A DNA stretch of 64,000 nt from Gammaproteobacteria bacterium (GTDB taxonomy: Bacteria > Pseudomonadota > Gammaproteobacteria > Steroidobacterales > Steroidobacteraceae): assembly GCA_025355165.1 (NCBI GenBank), contig JANYAD010000172.1, positions 1-64,000 on the forward strand. The letters run 5' to 3'. The position numbers and the translations under genes are program-made. The stretch's first letter is position 1. Every line of letters begins with the position of its first letter. Below the pieces are notes generated by a model. That model ran no database searches, had not been told where the DNA came from, and saw only the letters and a program-made list of their open reading frames with translations. Positions 18,172 through 28,265 of the stretch are shown here, in pieces.

Positions 18172-20232
18172 ATGGATCGTTTCTTTCGAGCGTCGCTGGC
18201 GCGATTCTGCATGTTGTCTCTGGCCGCGATGGGCGGTGCCCCCGTCACGGCCGGTGCGGCAGGTAGCTCGGGATCGCCGCAATTCGGTAGTGTCGGTATC
18301 GATCTTGCCGCGCAAGACAAGTCGGTCAAGCCGGGCGATGATTTCTACCGCTTCGTGGACGGCCACTGGCTGAGCACCGAGAAAATACCCGCCGACCAAA
18401 GCACGTGGGGCGCTTTCGAAGTGCTGCACGAGCAGTCGCAGGTGGACGTCAGGGCCATCATCGAGGGCAGTGCTGCCGCACACGCCTCGCAAGGGACGAT
18501 CGAGCAGAAAATCGGCGATTTCTACCAGTCATTTTTGGATACGGGGAAAATCAACCAGGCGGGGCTCACGCCGGCGAAGCAGGGGCTCGATGCCATCGCC
18601 GCCCTCAAGACGCATAACGAAGTGGCCGCTCTCATCGCCGATCCGCGCGTGCCCCTCGATGGCCCTGTCGCCTATGGCATCACGCTCGATGAGAAGAATC
18701 CCGATCGCTATATTGTCGGTATCGGACAATCCGGTTTGAGCCTGCCGGACCGCGAGTACTACTTGAAGAACGACGAGCAATTCGTCGATATACGGGCCAA
18801 GTTCGTCAAGCACGTGGAAAAGATGTTGACGCTCGCGGGCCACAAGGAGGCGAAGACCGAAGCGGCGCAGATTCTTGAGCTTGAGACCAAGATCGCGAAG
18901 CTGCACTGGGACGTGGCGAAGCGCCGCGATCGCGATTTAACTTATAACCTGATGAGCCTCGCCGCACTGCAAAAGGATGCTGCGGCCTATCCCTGGGCCG
19001 CGGCTTTCACATCCTCTGGATTTCCAGAACTCAAAGAAGTGGTCGTGGCCGAATGGAGTGCGGTTCCTGCGTTGAGCAAACTGTTCGCCGAAACGCCGGT
19101 GTCGACCTGGAAGTCTTACCTTACCTATCAATTCTTGACGAACGAAGCTTCCGTGCTGCCGAATGCGTTCGACGAGGAGAATTTCGACTTTTACGGCCGG
19201 ATACTCGAGGGCCAGCCGCAGCAGCGCGAGCGCTGGAAGCGCGCGGTGCAGGCGACCAACGGCGCGCTAGGCGAAGCCATCGGCAAATTGTACGTGGACA
19301 AGAAATTTCCGCCTGCCTCGAAGCAGGCCATGGAAACGCTGGTGGAAAATCTGCGCAAGGGCTATGCGCAGCACATCGCCAACGTGCCGTGGATGACGCC
19401 GGAAACCAAGAAGGTGGCGCTGGAAAAACTCGCGGCCTTTCGCCCGAAAATCGGCTATCCGAACAAATGGCGCGACTACTCCAAGCTTGAGGTCAAGCCT
19501 GGCGATGCCTTTGGTAATCACGAGCGAGCGCTGGTATTCGAATGGAACCGTCAGCTCAGCCGTTTGAACCAACCCACGGACCGCGATGAATGGGGCATGA
19601 CGCCGCAGACTATCAACGCGTATTACAACCCGGTGTTCAATGAAGTGGTTTTCCCGGCCGCTATTTTGCAACCGCCGTTCTTCGATCCCAACGCTTCCGC
19701 TGCCGTCAATTACGGCGCGATCGGCGCGGTGATCGGACACGAAATGGGCCATGGTTTCGACGACCAAGGCGCCAAGTCCGACGCCAAGGGAGTGCTGCGA
19801 ACGTGGTGGAAGCCGCAGGATGTCGATGCATTCAAGAAGCGCACCGACTCCCTGGCCGATCAGTATTCGGCCTTCGAGCCGCTTAAAGGCCTGCATGTGA
19901 ACGGCCGCCTGACCTTGGGCGAGAACATCGGCGACTTGGGCGGCGTCACCATCGCTCACGATGCCTATTTGATTTCGCAGCATGGCGTCACCGCCCCAAA
20001 CGTGGACGGCTACACGCCGGACCAGCAATTTTTCATGGCGTGGGCGCAGGTGTGGCGCACGCTCGACCGGGATGAAGCATTGCGCAATCAAGTGATGACG
20101 AATGAGCACAGTCCCGGGGAGTATCGCGTGAACGGCGTGGTGCGCAACGTCGATTCCTGGTATGCGGCGTTCCATGTCCAGCCCGGCGACAAGCTGTACC
20201 TGGCTCCCGACCAGCGGGTTCATATCTGGTAG
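18172..20232 (+). CDS. M13-family (neprilysin/PepO-like) metallopeptidase
   Basis: 686 residues with a signal peptide and a GGAG ribosome site seven bases before the ATG. The zinc site is intact: HEMGH at 523-527 and the third ligand Glu584 in ENIGDLGG. The substrate-binding NAYYNP stretch and C-terminal YRVNGVVRN are standard for M13. The enzyme should be a periplasmic oligopeptidase. The gene diverges from the M61 gene across 118 bases and ends 10 bases before the glycosylase gene, which probably shares its transcript. Confidence 0.93.
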   Translation: MDRFFRASLARFCMLSLAAMGGAPVTAGAAGSSGSPQFGSVGIDLAAQDKSVKPGDDFYRFVDGHWLSTEKIPADQSTWGAFEVLHEQSQVDVRAIIEGSAAAHASQGTIEQKIGDFYQSFLDTGKINQAGLTPAKQGLDAIAALKTHNEVAALIADPRVPLDGPVAYGITLDEKNPDRYIVGIGQSGLSLPDREYYLKNDEQFVDIRAKFVKHVEKMLTLAGHKEAKTEAAQILELETKIAKLHWDVAKRRDRDLTYNLMSLAALQKDAAAYPWAAAFTSSGFPELKEVVVAEWSAVPALSKLFAETPVSTWKSYLTYQFLTNEASVLPNAFDEENFDFYGRILEGQPQQRERWKRAVQATNGALGEAIGKLYVDKKFPPASKQAMETLVENLRKGYAQHIANVPWMTPETKKVALEKLAAFRPKIGYPNKWRDYSKLEVKPGDAFGNHERALVFEWNRQLSRLNQPTDRDEWGMTPQTINAYYNPVFNEVVFPAAILQPPFFDPNASAAVNYGAIGAVIGHEMGHGFDDQGAKSDAKGVLRTWWKPQDVDAFKKRTDSLADQYSAFEPLKGLHVNGRLTLGENIGDLGGVTIAHDAYLISQHGVTAPNVDGYTPDQQFFMAWAQVWRTLDRDEALRNQVMTNEHSPGEYRVNGVVRNVDSWYAAFHVQPGDKLYLAPDQRVHIW

Positions 20233-20242
20233 GGGTGCGGGC

Positions 20243-21142
20243 ATGCCCGAGCTGCCCGACATCTCGGCCTATTTGGATGCGCTGCAAGAACGCATAGTAG
20301 GGCAGCCGCTGGAGCGCGTGCGCATCGCGAGTGCATTCGTGCTGCGCACCGCCACGCCGCCCTATGCGGAAGCAGAAGGTCATCGTGTGCGGGAACTGCG
20401 CCGAGTCGGCAAGCGCATCGCCATTGGACTCGACAACGACTTATGGCTGGTGCTGCACTTGATGATTGCCGGCAGGCTGCACTGGAAGGCGCGCGGGGCG
20501 AAATTGGCCGGGCGCAACAATTTGGCAGCATTCGATTTTCCGACAGGCTCTTTAGTGCTGACGGAAGCGGGCACGAAGCGGCGCGCATCCTTGCATGTGC
20601 TCAAAGGCGAGCAGGCGCTGCGGGCGGCGGATCCGGGCGGCATCGATGTGCTGGCGAGCGGTCTCGAGGAATTTCGTCAGGCCATGGCGGCGGAAAATCG
20701 TACGCTCAAGCGCGCATTGACCGATCCTAGAATCTTAAGCGGCATCGGCAATGCCTATTCGGACGAGATCCTGCACGCGGCTCGTTTATCGCCCATCACC
20801 CTTACGCACAAGCTGACTCCGGAAGAGTGGCAGCGCTTGTTCACGGCCAGCCGCGAAACTCTAGGAGTATGGATGCAGCGGCTGCGCACGGAAGCTGCGA
20901 AAAGCTTTCCCGAAAAAGTCACGGCGTTTCGCCAAGACATGGCGGTCCACGGCCGCTTCGGCAAGCCGTGCCCACGCTGCGGCGAGGCGGTGCAGAGGAT
21001 TCGGTATGCGGACAGTGAAACCAATTACTGCGCTCGGTGCCAGACAGGAGGTCGGGTGCTCGCTGATAGAGGGCTGTCCCGGCTGCTCGGAACGGATTGG
21101 CCGCGCACGCTCGATGAGCTGGAGGCGCTCAAGCGACGGTGA
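20243..21142 (+). CDS. Fpg/Nei-family DNA glycosylase
   Basis: 299 residues beginning MPELPDI, so Pro2 and Glu3, the Schiff-base and acid residues of the family, are present. The conserved Lys of the beta-turn ([10 protein letters not shown]), the H2TH segment ([22 protein letters not shown]) and the C-terminal four-cysteine zinc finger (CPRC...CARC) are all visible. The protein excises oxidised bases (8-oxoG-type or pyrimidines) and nicks the abasic site. The spacing after MPELP differs from classical MutM, so the choice between Fpg and Nei activity is open. Upstream: M13 gene; downstream: DoxX-like gene. Confidence 0.9.
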   Translation: MPELPDISAYLDALQERIVGQPLERVRIASAFVLRTATPPYAEAEGHRVRELRRVGKRIAIGLDNDLWLVLHLMIAGRLHWKARGAKLAGRNNLAAFDFPTGSLVLTEAGTKRRASLHVLKGEQALRAADPGGIDVLASGLEEFRQAMAAENRTLKRALTDPRILSGIGNAYSDEILHAARLSPITLTHKLTPEEWQRLFTASRETLGVWMQRLRTEAAKSFPEKVTAFRQDMAVHGRFGKPCPRCGEAVQRIRYADSETNYCARCQTGGRVLADRGLSRLLGTDWPRTLDELEALKRR

Positions 21143-21189
21143 TCCGCATGATGGACGCGGCGAGGATGCAGCAGCCGGAGGATAGAAAG

Positions 21190-21978
21190 ATGCGAATCGC
21201 AAGCGTCGGGCATGCGGTGTTTGCCACGACCTTGATCGCCCTCGGAATCATGGGCCTTATCAAAGGCGACTTCGCGGCCATTTGGCAGCCGGTCCCACAG
21301 GGTGTACCCGCACGCGAGCCACTGGTGTATCTCTGCGCGCTCATCTCGCTGGCATCCGGCATGGGTCTGCTTTGGCAGCGAGCAGCCGGTTTCGCGGCTC
21401 GCGTGCTGCTGGCCTATCTACTGCTCTGGCTGTTGGCCTTCAGAGTGCCAGGAATCTTGCACGCGCCCGCAGCGCAAAATTCCTGGTCAGCCTGCGGTGA
21501 GACCGCCGTGATATTAGCGGGTGCCTGGGTACTGTATGCCGGGTTCGCCCCCGACTGGGACAGGCGCCGCCTAAGGGTGGCCACCGGCCCGATGGGTCTG
21601 CGCATCGCTCGGATGATTTACGGCCTGGCCTTGATTCCCTTCGGCGTGGCGCATTTCGCCTATGTGAAAGAGACCGCCGCGCTCGTGCCGCACTGGCTGC
21701 CGGCACACATGGCCTGGGCGTATTTCACCGGCTGGGCCTACATCGCGGCGGGTGCGGCAGTGCTCACAGGTGTTTGTGCACGGCTGGCGGCCTCGCTATC
21801 GGCGTTGCAGATGGGTATGTTCACAGTCCTGGTGTGGGTCCCCATCGTCGCGGCAGGCAGCAAAGACGCCTTCCAGTGGAGCGAGACCGTCCTTTCTTGG
21901 GCGCTGACGGCCGCCGCCTGGGTGGTGGCGGATTCTTACCGTAGTCGTCGGGTAGCGGGGCAAGGAATTTCGAATTAA
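21190..21978 (+). CDS. DoxX-like multi-pass membrane protein
   Basis: 262 residues from the ATG at 21190, chosen because GGAGGA lies seven bases upstream; the frame also opens at a GTG overlapping the glycosylase stop. Roughly seven hydrophobic helices are visible, with two related halves ([21 protein letters not shown] and [20 protein letters not shown]), the pattern of a DoxX/DoxD-type duplication. Members are inner-membrane proteins linked to redox or sulphur metabolism; no specific role can be given. Probably the last gene of the M13–glycosylase unit. Confidence 0.75.
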   Translation: MRIASVGHAVFATTLIALGIMGLIKGDFAAIWQPVPQGVPAREPLVYLCALISLASGMGLLWQRAAGFAARVLLAYLLLWLLAFRVPGILHAPAAQNSWSACGETAVILAGAWVLYAGFAPDWDRRRLRVATGPMGLRIARMIYGLALIPFGVAHFAYVKETAALVPHWLPAHMAWAYFTGWAYIAAGAAVLTGVCARLAASLSALQMGMFTVLVWVPIVAAGSKDAFQWSETVLSWALTAAAWVVADSYRSRRVAGQGISN

Positions 21979-22114
21979 CTATTGGCGAGAGATGATGAGA
22001 ATCCGAGCTGACCCCTAGGAAATGGGTCGGCGATGCCGGCCCCGTGCGCTGGGAGGCAGCCCTCCGTAAGGGTCAGAACACCGGTGCAATCGAGGGCGAC
22101 TCCTCTAGGAACTC

Positions 22115-22528
22115 CTATGAACTCTCGCGCGCATTCGGATCGCAGGCGCTCTTTAGCGTTACTGGCTTGCCGTGAGGCGTATGGCGGTAAGCATCCGCCC
22201 ACGCTTGTTTGCGAATCATCAACGAGCGCGGATTACTGAGTCCCTTCGCAGCGACTAAATGCTCAAGAGCCGCAAGCCAATGATGATAATACATCGACCC
22301 GTCGTCGGGTCCGCCGCTCCTCGCGTAGTGCTTGATCTCCTCCGCAAGGGTTGAGGCCCACTCTTTCCAGGTGAAATGACCCTGCTCGGATAATTTGACC
22401 GCGAGGGCAAAGGCCTGTGCCTGCCAGGGCTCGGCAAAAACCGGTTCATCTCCATCGCGGGGAAGAGTCGGCAGCGCAGCCAAGCGTTCGGCGTGAGGAT
22501 TAGGACTAGACGGGGTCAAGGTAGTCAT
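22115..22528 (-). CDS. Nitrile hydratase activator/accessory protein
   Basis: 137 residues from an ATG inside the end of the beta-subunit gene (23-base overlap). It resembles the P14K/NhlE-type activator: LPRDGDEPVFAEPWQAQAFALAVKL, then FTWKEWASTLAEEI and YYHHWLAALEHLVAAKGL. The activator swaps or inserts the metal ion while bound to the alpha subunit. It closes a tightly overlapping alpha-beta-activator operon, as in Pseudomonas putida cobalt-type enzymes. About 136 empty bases separate it from the DoxX-like gene. Confidence 0.9.
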   Translation of the reverse strand: MTTLTPSSPNPHAERLAALPTLPRDGDEPVFAEPWQAQAFALAVKLSEQGHFTWKEWASTLAEEIKHYARSGGPDDGSMYYHHWLAALEHLVAAKGLSNPRSLMIRKQAWADAYRHTPHGKPVTLKSACDPNARESS

Positions 22529-23165
22529 CCCACAGGTCGAGATGCACCGAGTCTTTCGGTGCTGCCTGCTCGCCCCACAACTCGCGCGCCGCAAATCGAA
22601 CCGAGTACAGGTGTTGCGGCTTTTCTCCCAGAAACTGCGAGTTGGTGTCGGGAAACACAAAAACGCCGTAGTCGCGCATGACGGTGCCACTCCTGCCGCG
22701 CGCATACCGAGGAAGCCGGGTGTGCGTGGCGGGATGGATTTCGCGCGTTCGCACTTTCCCGCCTTCCCGAAAGCGCGGCGCAATATCGATGTCGCGATTT
22801 GCGGGAGCGCCTTTGGAAACCAAGTCCGCGACTTTATCCGCCGTGAGTGGAGGCGTGAGCTTGGGTTGTCCCGCGGCGGGTCGGCCGGCGCTAAGCTCAT
22901 CCGAGGTCACGAGTCCTCGCTCCGCCAGCAGTTTGGCAAAGGCAAGGTATTGCCGCGCGTAATAGCTCGCCTGTAGATGCTCGATCGGCGGCACCCGCTC
23001 AACGGACTGACGAGAGGCGTCCAGATTCCATTTACGCCACGCACCGGTGCAGCGGCGCAAGGCAAAAAGCCGCCCTTCCCAGGCCGCATGAAAAACAGGT
23101 TCGTTTTTTTCTGCGACGATGGGTCCCATGCCGTGCATCCCGCCCATGTCGTGGATGCCGTTCAT
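22506..23165 (-). CDS. nthB: Nitrile hydratase beta subunit
   Basis: 219 residues starting [15 protein letters not shown], the hallmark of the beta subunit. The C-terminal barrel-like half ([22 protein letters not shown], then [13 protein letters not shown]) forms the active-site cleft with alpha. The ATG overlaps the alpha stop (ATGA). With alpha it hydrates nitriles to amides in the cytoplasm. No downstream amidase is in the operon, though a Tat amidase lies 18 kb away; no link is claimed. Confidence 0.95.
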   Translation of the reverse strand: MNGIHDMGGMHGMGPIVAEKNEPVFHAAWEGRLFALRRCTGAWRKWNLDASRQSVERVPPIEHLQASYYARQYLAFAKLLAERGLVTSDELSAGRPAAGQPKLTPPLTADKVADLVSKGAPANRDIDIAPRFREGGKVRTREIHPATHTRLPRYARGRSGTVMRDYGVFVFPDTNSQFLGEKPQHLYSVRFAARELWGEQAAPKDSVHLDLWDDYLDPV

Positions 23166-23872
23166 AGTCGCTTTTCATGTTGTGCAGGCAGATCTCTCGC
23201 AACGCCTACCATCGCGTCTCTGGTTACCAGCGGGGCGAGTTCCTGCTCTGTCCAATGAGCCGTGCCGTGCGGTCGCTCAGGGAGAACCAGGTAGCGTATT
23301 TCGGCCGTGCTATCCCAGACACGCACTTCGACGTTTTCCGGCAGCGCCACTCCGAACTCTTTTAATACACCGCGCGGGTCCATCACCACCCGCGAGCGAT
23401 AGGGAGGGGACTTGTACCATACTGGAGGCAACCCAAGAACCGGCCACGGGTAACAAGAGCACAGCGTGCAAACCACAACGTTATGCACATCGGGCGTGTT
23501 TTCGACCACGACCATATGCTCCCCCTGCATGCCTGAGTAGCCAAGCTCAGCAATGGCGTGATCTGCGTTGCTAAGGAGCCTCTGCTTATACGATGAGTCG
23601 CTCCACGCACGCGCGATTACCTGGGCGCCATTGCGCGGACCGATTTTGTGCTCATAGGTATCGACCAGCGCATCGAGCGCTGGTTTGTCGACCAGGCCTT
23701 TCTCCACCAGTAAAGATTCCAGTGCCATAACGCGCAGAGCCACATCCGGCGGCACATCTTGATGCTCGTGATCATGTGAATGCGCATTGTCTGCGCCGGT
23801 ATCGGCTCGAGCCACGCCCGCCGTTATCGATGCGCTAGCCGCGCTTATCAAAAAATCCCGACCGTTGGTCAT
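23162..23872 (-). CDS. nthA: Nitrile hydratase alpha subunit (cobalt type) with leader-like N-terminus
   Basis: 236 residues from the ATG at 23872 (GGAG six bases upstream). The metal motif VCTLCSC (Cys135, Cys138, Cys140) with Thr before Leu marks the non-corrin cobalt type; [10 protein letters not shown] follows as in all alpha subunits. Residues 1-24 ([23 protein letters not shown]) look like a degenerate Tat/Sec leader and 31-37 are His-rich (HSHDHEH). The usual protein begins near the [14 protein letters not shown] helix, so about 40 residues are extra. Whether the leader is functional is unknown; the enzyme is normally cytoplasmic. Confidence 0.94.
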   Translation of the reverse strand: MTNGRDFLISAASASITAGVARADTGADNAHSHDHEHQDVPPDVALRVMALESLLVEKGLVDKPALDALVDTYEHKIGPRNGAQVIARAWSDSSYKQRLLSNADHAIAELGYSGMQGEHMVVVENTPDVHNVVVCTLCSCYPWPVLGLPPVWYKSPPYRSRVVMDPRGVLKEFGVALPENVEVRVWDSTAEIRYLVLPERPHGTAHWTEQELAPLVTRDAMVGVARDLPAQHEKRL

Positions 23873-24089
23873 CGCCCGCTCCTTCAAATAGCGAGATTCG
23901 CGCTGGACTGCAGTAGTTTACGGCTTAGCGAAATCGAAAGCCAAAAGAGGCTGGCCAGGGAAGAAACGATGACGGCCTCGGCAGCTATGCATTTGTCTCT
24001 AGTGGACGATGCCGCGAGTTCATCTCAGTTGAGACTCATGTGCCGTGGGCGGCTTTTGCAGTGGCAGTTTGCGATCCGAAATCGTTGGC

Positions 24090-25877
24090 TTACGCCAGCG
24101 GAATATCCAGGCGCAGAACGGGATACAAGTTGTATCTGGCATCCCAGGAGGCGTGCCGGCGCAAAAAGAATTCCAATCGAGCGGCGGGGCTGGCGGCAAA
24201 ATCGACATCGTGTTTGCACTTGTTTTCAAAATCCTTAGAAAGCTCAGGATCCTGAGCGAGCATATCGTGGGCAATTTGCTCCGCCACATAGGGTTCCATG
24301 TGCTCCTTTTGCTCGAAACATGCGTTAAAGAAGCCCCACGCGGCAAAGGAGTCTGGCGCTTCAGGTTCGAATAGAGCAACCACCAGACGGGCCAAGGACT
24401 GGGTGATCGGAATGAACAGTGCGCCGGGCAGGATATCCGCCGTCTCATCGCTCCAGGCCCCCTTCACCTCGGCACGCATCCGCCCTTCGACTGGCGCGGC
24501 CGAGAAGGTCACCTGCTCTGCACGAAACAGCTTTGCTTTCGTGCCCGTGCGGGAATAATTCAGCCGCTCGAACGAGATGCCGTGAGCTTCGAGCCTGCCC
24601 GATATGTCCGCGGCGAAGGCCGCCGGCACGGCATACCCCGTGCGCGGCGCCGTCACGATGAGTGAAGCGCGGACTTGATCTCGCAAGGGAACGCGCCAGA
24701 TTTGCGGCGTCTTCTGATCGTATCGTGTGACCAGACCCCCCGAGACAGGGGAACGCACGCGGGTATACGCATAGCCCCGAAACTCGATCACGCGGGCTTC
24801 CGAGTCGGTCTCCCGTTCACTCGTGGCGCCACCGGCCTGCGCGGGCTCGCGCCAGCTCGACTTGTAGTCCAGGCTTAGTTGCCGCCCGCCCAAATTCATC
24901 GCTGCCTGGTCAGAACGAGTGACCAGTTCGAGCCACTTCGGTCCCCAAGCATCGAGCAACTCGGCCAAACTCACGATGGTGTTACGCATTACCCGGACTC
25001 GCAGAGCGTATTGCTTCCAGGAATGCGTTTCGACCAACACGGTGAAGCGATTGCGCTGGGGAAAATATCCGGTCGAGAAGCGCGGCGAATACACGGTCAA
25101 GGCAAATCCGGACGCAGGCTCGTCCGTGATCGCAAGGTCCGGATAAAAATCGAGTGCCAATGAGCCCATGCCGGTCAATCGCTCGATGAGCGCATCGCGC
25201 AACTGCCGCCCGCTGCCCCGCAGCTCAGGATCGCCTTGATTGAGCGGTTCGACTTGGATAGAAACGTCGGGCTCGAAATCCGCGCCGTCGGTGACGTGCA
25301 AATCGGCGCATACCATTGGATCCCACTCATCGATGAGGCGCAACATGGCACGCATCTCAGGTGTATCCGCCTTCGCATAGTCTCGATTGAGGTTGAGGTT
25401 CTGTGCGGTGGTCCGCCATCCTGTTTCCTGCGGACCGTTCTGATTCGGTCGATTCCAGCGTCCGCGACGCTCGTGCCCATCCGTGTTGAAGGCGGGAACG
25501 AACAGCACTGCGATATTCTCGAGCACGCTCGCCGCGCCCGAAACCTCGAGCAGCTCGCGCAGTGCAACGAAGCCGGCGTCCTTGCCGTCACTTTCGCCCG
25601 GATGTATGCCGGCTTGAATCATCAGCAGCGGCACCGCATTGGCTCTGAGAGTCGCCGGCGTCAGCGCCCCCGACCGGGACACCAGCAGGGCGCGCATGAT
25701 GCGCCCCTCCGCCGAGCGGCCGTACTGAAACGAGCGCACCGCGTCAGGCCACCTGCGCTCAAACGCCTCACACAGACGTTCCACCTCTTCAAGGTTCCCC
25801 GTCTCGTCAAAATTCGATCGCTCAGCGATCGTCGTCAACGACTGCTCGGTCAATGCAGGCTCCCCCAAGATACCCAC
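24090..25877 (-). CDS. M14-family zinc carboxypeptidase
   Basis: 595 residues from a GTG; no clear ribosome site, so the start could be a little downstream. The zinc ligands are visible: His92 and Glu95 in GIHPGESDGKD and His194 in ADLHVTDG, and the substrate-binding Asn-Arg pair lies in NLNRDYAKAD. No signal peptide is seen in the first 40 residues, unlike the other peptidases in this window. It is likely a carboxypeptidase or amidohydrolase of unknown substrate. The C-terminal 200 residues are an additional domain without assignment. Confidence 0.88.
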   Translation of the reverse strand: MGILGEPALTEQSLTTIAERSNFDETGNLEEVERLCEAFERRWPDAVRSFQYGRSAEGRIMRALLVSRSGALTPATLRANAVPLLMIQAGIHPGESDGKDAGFVALRELLEVSGAASVLENIAVLFVPAFNTDGHERRGRWNRPNQNGPQETGWRTTAQNLNLNRDYAKADTPEMRAMLRLIDEWDPMVCADLHVTDGADFEPDVSIQVEPLNQGDPELRGSGRQLRDALIERLTGMGSLALDFYPDLAITDEPASGFALTVYSPRFSTGYFPQRNRFTVLVETHSWKQYALRVRVMRNTIVSLAELLDAWGPKWLELVTRSDQAAMNLGGRQLSLDYKSSWREPAQAGGATSERETDSEARVIEFRGYAYTRVRSPVSGGLVTRYDQKTPQIWRVPLRDQVRASLIVTAPRTGYAVPAAFAADISGRLEAHGISFERLNYSRTGTKAKLFRAEQVTFSAAPVEGRMRAEVKGAWSDETADILPGALFIPITQSLARLVVALFEPEAPDSFAAWGFFNACFEQKEHMEPYVAEQIAHDMLAQDPELSKDFENKCKHDVDFAASPAARLEFFLRRHASWDARYNLYPVLRLDIPLA

Positions 25878-26138
25878 AATATTCTAAGGCCCAAACGGGG
25901 TGAGCTTACCTCGCGGCCCGCAGTGCACCCGGTTGGTGCGAGGTGGGCGACCCCTGCGATATGTTTTCACCGGGCAGTGAAAATTGCTCATGTGACGATC
26001 TAACCTATTGATAAATAAACGTATGTCGGCAAACACGGAAATCCCGGCCGAATTCCCAACTGGGCAGCATGAGTCCAAACTGCAGCACGCGAAATTTTTC
26101 GTGCGCTTGATTGCATCATTGGATTTACGGAGATTGAC

Positions 26139-26228
26139 ATGCTTGGACTCGTTGCCCGTTGGGGCCACAACGTATTGCTGATTACCATGGGCGTTTTGAC
26201 CGTGGCCATCGTTTTGGCGGCAAAGTAA
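26139..26228 (+). CDS. 29-residue putative membrane peptide
   Basis: ATG at 26139 with GGAG six bases upstream and a short frame MLGLVARWGHNVLLITMGVL followed by TVAIVLAAK and TAA. The peptide is one hydrophobic helix with a basic start and end, typical of small bacterial membrane proteins. A strong hairpin terminator lies 90 bases downstream, convergent with the next gene. No homologue comes to mind. The 260 bases upstream, to the M14 gene start, show no other coding frame. Confidence 0.45.
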   Translation: MLGLVARWGHNVLLITMGVLTVAIVLAAK

Positions 26229-26320
26229 CAACGCCATAGGCGTTAGCTTCCATACCGTTCCTTTTCGCTTTTGTCTTTCGGAAATGGATCGGCAAATCGC
26301 GCCGCCGTACCCCCGGAAAT

Positions 26321-26350
26321 GAAAACGCCCGCATCGTTGCGGGCGTTTTC
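26321..26350. terminator. Bidirectional intrinsic terminator
   Basis: A perfect 13-bp inverted repeat, GAAAACGCCCGCA / TGCGGGCGTTTTC, with a four-base loop (TCGT). A-run on one side and T-run on the other make it usable from both directions: the small peptide gene (+) and the secreted protein gene (-) end on either side. Confidence 0.85.
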
Positions 26351-26371
26351 GTAACTGCCTCTACGGACGAT

Positions 26372-28126
26372 TCAGTCGTCTTGTTCGCCCTGATGGGTTC
26401 GCCCGATAAACGTACCCCAGTTCGCTGGGCTCTTGCGCGCACCGTTCGGAATCATCTCGGTTGCCATCCAAATGTCGCCATTAGGGCCCACGGCCGCCGC
26501 CGAGTAGTCGCCCCATCGCGGCCGGCCAACGTCGTACGCCGAAAAGCCGTCTTGCGGCGCCGCGCCTTCTGCCAGCATGTGCAGTGAATGCGCACCAAAT
26601 TTCCAGAACGCGGCGCTGGGGAAGAACTGCGGGCCGGTGAGCGTAAAGACCACCGCGGCGTCACCGCGTGCATTGACCGCCAAAGCGGGATAGATCAAAT
26701 GCGAGCTGTCAGGTCCGGCGACATAACCCTGCGATGCAATGCTCGCGGTCGGTCCGGATGCGGGATTCGTCACGTTGATGACAAACCAGGCCACTGCATC
26801 GCGTACGGGCGCGCCCTTTGTCGTCGACGCCGTGCCCACGGTCGTCCACAGTTGCCCATTCAAGTAGGTCAGCTGCGACATGCGCTGGTCGTTGCCATCG
26901 AGGGACTGCTCATCGCCGCCCACATTCGAGTCAGTGATGGCGGCGATCTCAGCCCGCGGCGTCGGCCCTGCCTTCTGACGCGCCGGCACCGGCTGTACGT
27001 ACACCTGACTGGGGGTCACAGTTGCAGACACAGACATCTGGGACCGATCGCCGTTGATGGCGTAGGTGTTGTTGACCGTAAACACCGCCAGCCTTTGTTC
27101 CAGCTTGAGCGCGCGCATCGACTGCGCCAGGTACTCGGTATTGGCAGCAAATGCGGCCCCTGGGGGGCTCATCGCCGGCTGGATGCTGTAGGAAAACTCG
27201 ATGTCCGGCAGCAAAAAGCTGAGCTGGTCAAAGTGGACCGCCGGTGGGCTTGCCGTCCCCGCCGCAAGCGCGGATTTGGAGATCGCATAGATTTGCGCAC
27301 CCTCGAACGATAATCCTCCGAAAGCGTTGGTGCTGACATAAAAGGCATTGGCATCCGCGCCGATCAGCGGCTGATCGCCGAGGCAGGGACAGTCCTGGCC
27401 TCCGGGAATAAAGTCCGAGCCGTCGCCGGTCACGTTGATGTCATAGACATTGAAAGCGCCCCTCGGATCGCCGGTCTGGCTGACGGCGATTTTGATGTGA
27501 TTGTCGCTGAGGAAGTTGTCGTACTCGGTCATGGTGACGAACCAGCGATCCGTCGCCGGGTCGTACAGGCACTTCGGGTCGCTCACATTGAGCGAGAAGT
27601 CGACATTAAAAAAAGCGTTGGCCTGCGCCGGTCCTGCCAGCAGAACACCATGCTGGTCATAGACGGCAAACGCATCGTTCACGCCCTCGAAGACAAAGCC
27701 GTTGCCTACGCACAGGGCCTGGTCAGGAGGTTCGACCGAGAAGCCCAAGTTGACGTTGGACTGATCCACGTTGCTGAGGCCCCTGAACCCGAACGAGTTC
27801 TCGTTCTCGCCGAGCGGCGAGCCCGGAACATGCGGCAAGGTCGGCGGCGCCAGCGCTGCGGCACGTGCAGCGGCCCCGAGCTTCCCGACGCGATCGCTTA
27901 TCAGCTGATTCACCATGTCCTCATGGGCTTTCTCGCGGCCGCTGTCGCGCACCGCACCGTCGTCGGGCAGTGAAGGATTGGAAGGAGCCGCGATCGCCGC
28001 CGCGGCAACCGACGTCACTCCCGTGGATTCAATATTTGCAACCGAAGTGCGCGCGCCGGCGGCGAGCGCAGGCGTAGAGAGAGCCGCCAGCGCGAGCGCC
28101 AGCAGAGCTATTCTTGGCTTTGACAT
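26372..28126 (-). CDS. Large secreted protein of unknown function
   Basis: 584 residues from the ATG at 28126 (AAGGGG site), with a Sec signal (ALLALALAALSTPALAAG). After an Ala-rich segment comes a long domain with repeated beta-propeller-like strands: KCLYDPATDRWFVTMTEYD, QPLIGADANAFYVSTNAFGG and PRWGDYSAAAVGPNGDIWMATE. Four cysteines (including QDCPCLGD) may form disulphides. The repeating pattern suggests a propeller with carbohydrate- or protein-binding role, without catalytic motifs. A similar large exported propeller is encoded at 7351-8838. Confidence 0.7.
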   Translation of the reverse strand: MSKPRIALLALALAALSTPALAAGARTSVANIESTGVTSVAAAAIAAPSNPSLPDDGAVRDSGREKAHEDMVNQLISDRVGKLGAAARAAALAPPTLPHVPGSPLGENENSFGFRGLSNVDQSNVNLGFSVEPPDQALCVGNGFVFEGVNDAFAVYDQHGVLLAGPAQANAFFNVDFSLNVSDPKCLYDPATDRWFVTMTEYDNFLSDNHIKIAVSQTGDPRGAFNVYDINVTGDGSDFIPGGQDCPCLGDQPLIGADANAFYVSTNAFGGLSFEGAQIYAISKSALAAGTASPPAVHFDQLSFLLPDIEFSYSIQPAMSPPGAAFAANTEYLAQSMRALKLEQRLAVFTVNNTYAINGDRSQMSVSATVTPSQVYVQPVPARQKAGPTPRAEIAAITDSNVGGDEQSLDGNDQRMSQLTYLNGQLWTTVGTASTTKGAPVRDAVAWFVINVTNPASGPTASIASQGYVAGPDSSHLIYPALAVNARGDAAVVFTLTGPQFFPSAAFWKFGAHSLHMLAEGAAPQDGFSAYDVGRPRWGDYSAAAVGPNGDIWMATEMIPNGARKSPANWGTFIGRTHQGEQDD

Positions 28127-28265
28127 GAAAAACCCCTTCAATCTTTGTATCGTTTTGTTCAGACGCTGAAATTCCGAACCCGCTGGGCCGTTTCTCGGCG
28201 TGCCGCGCAAGATTACTCCTGGTGTAGAAATTGGGTTAACAAAATAAAAAGCGGCGTTATGTCAA

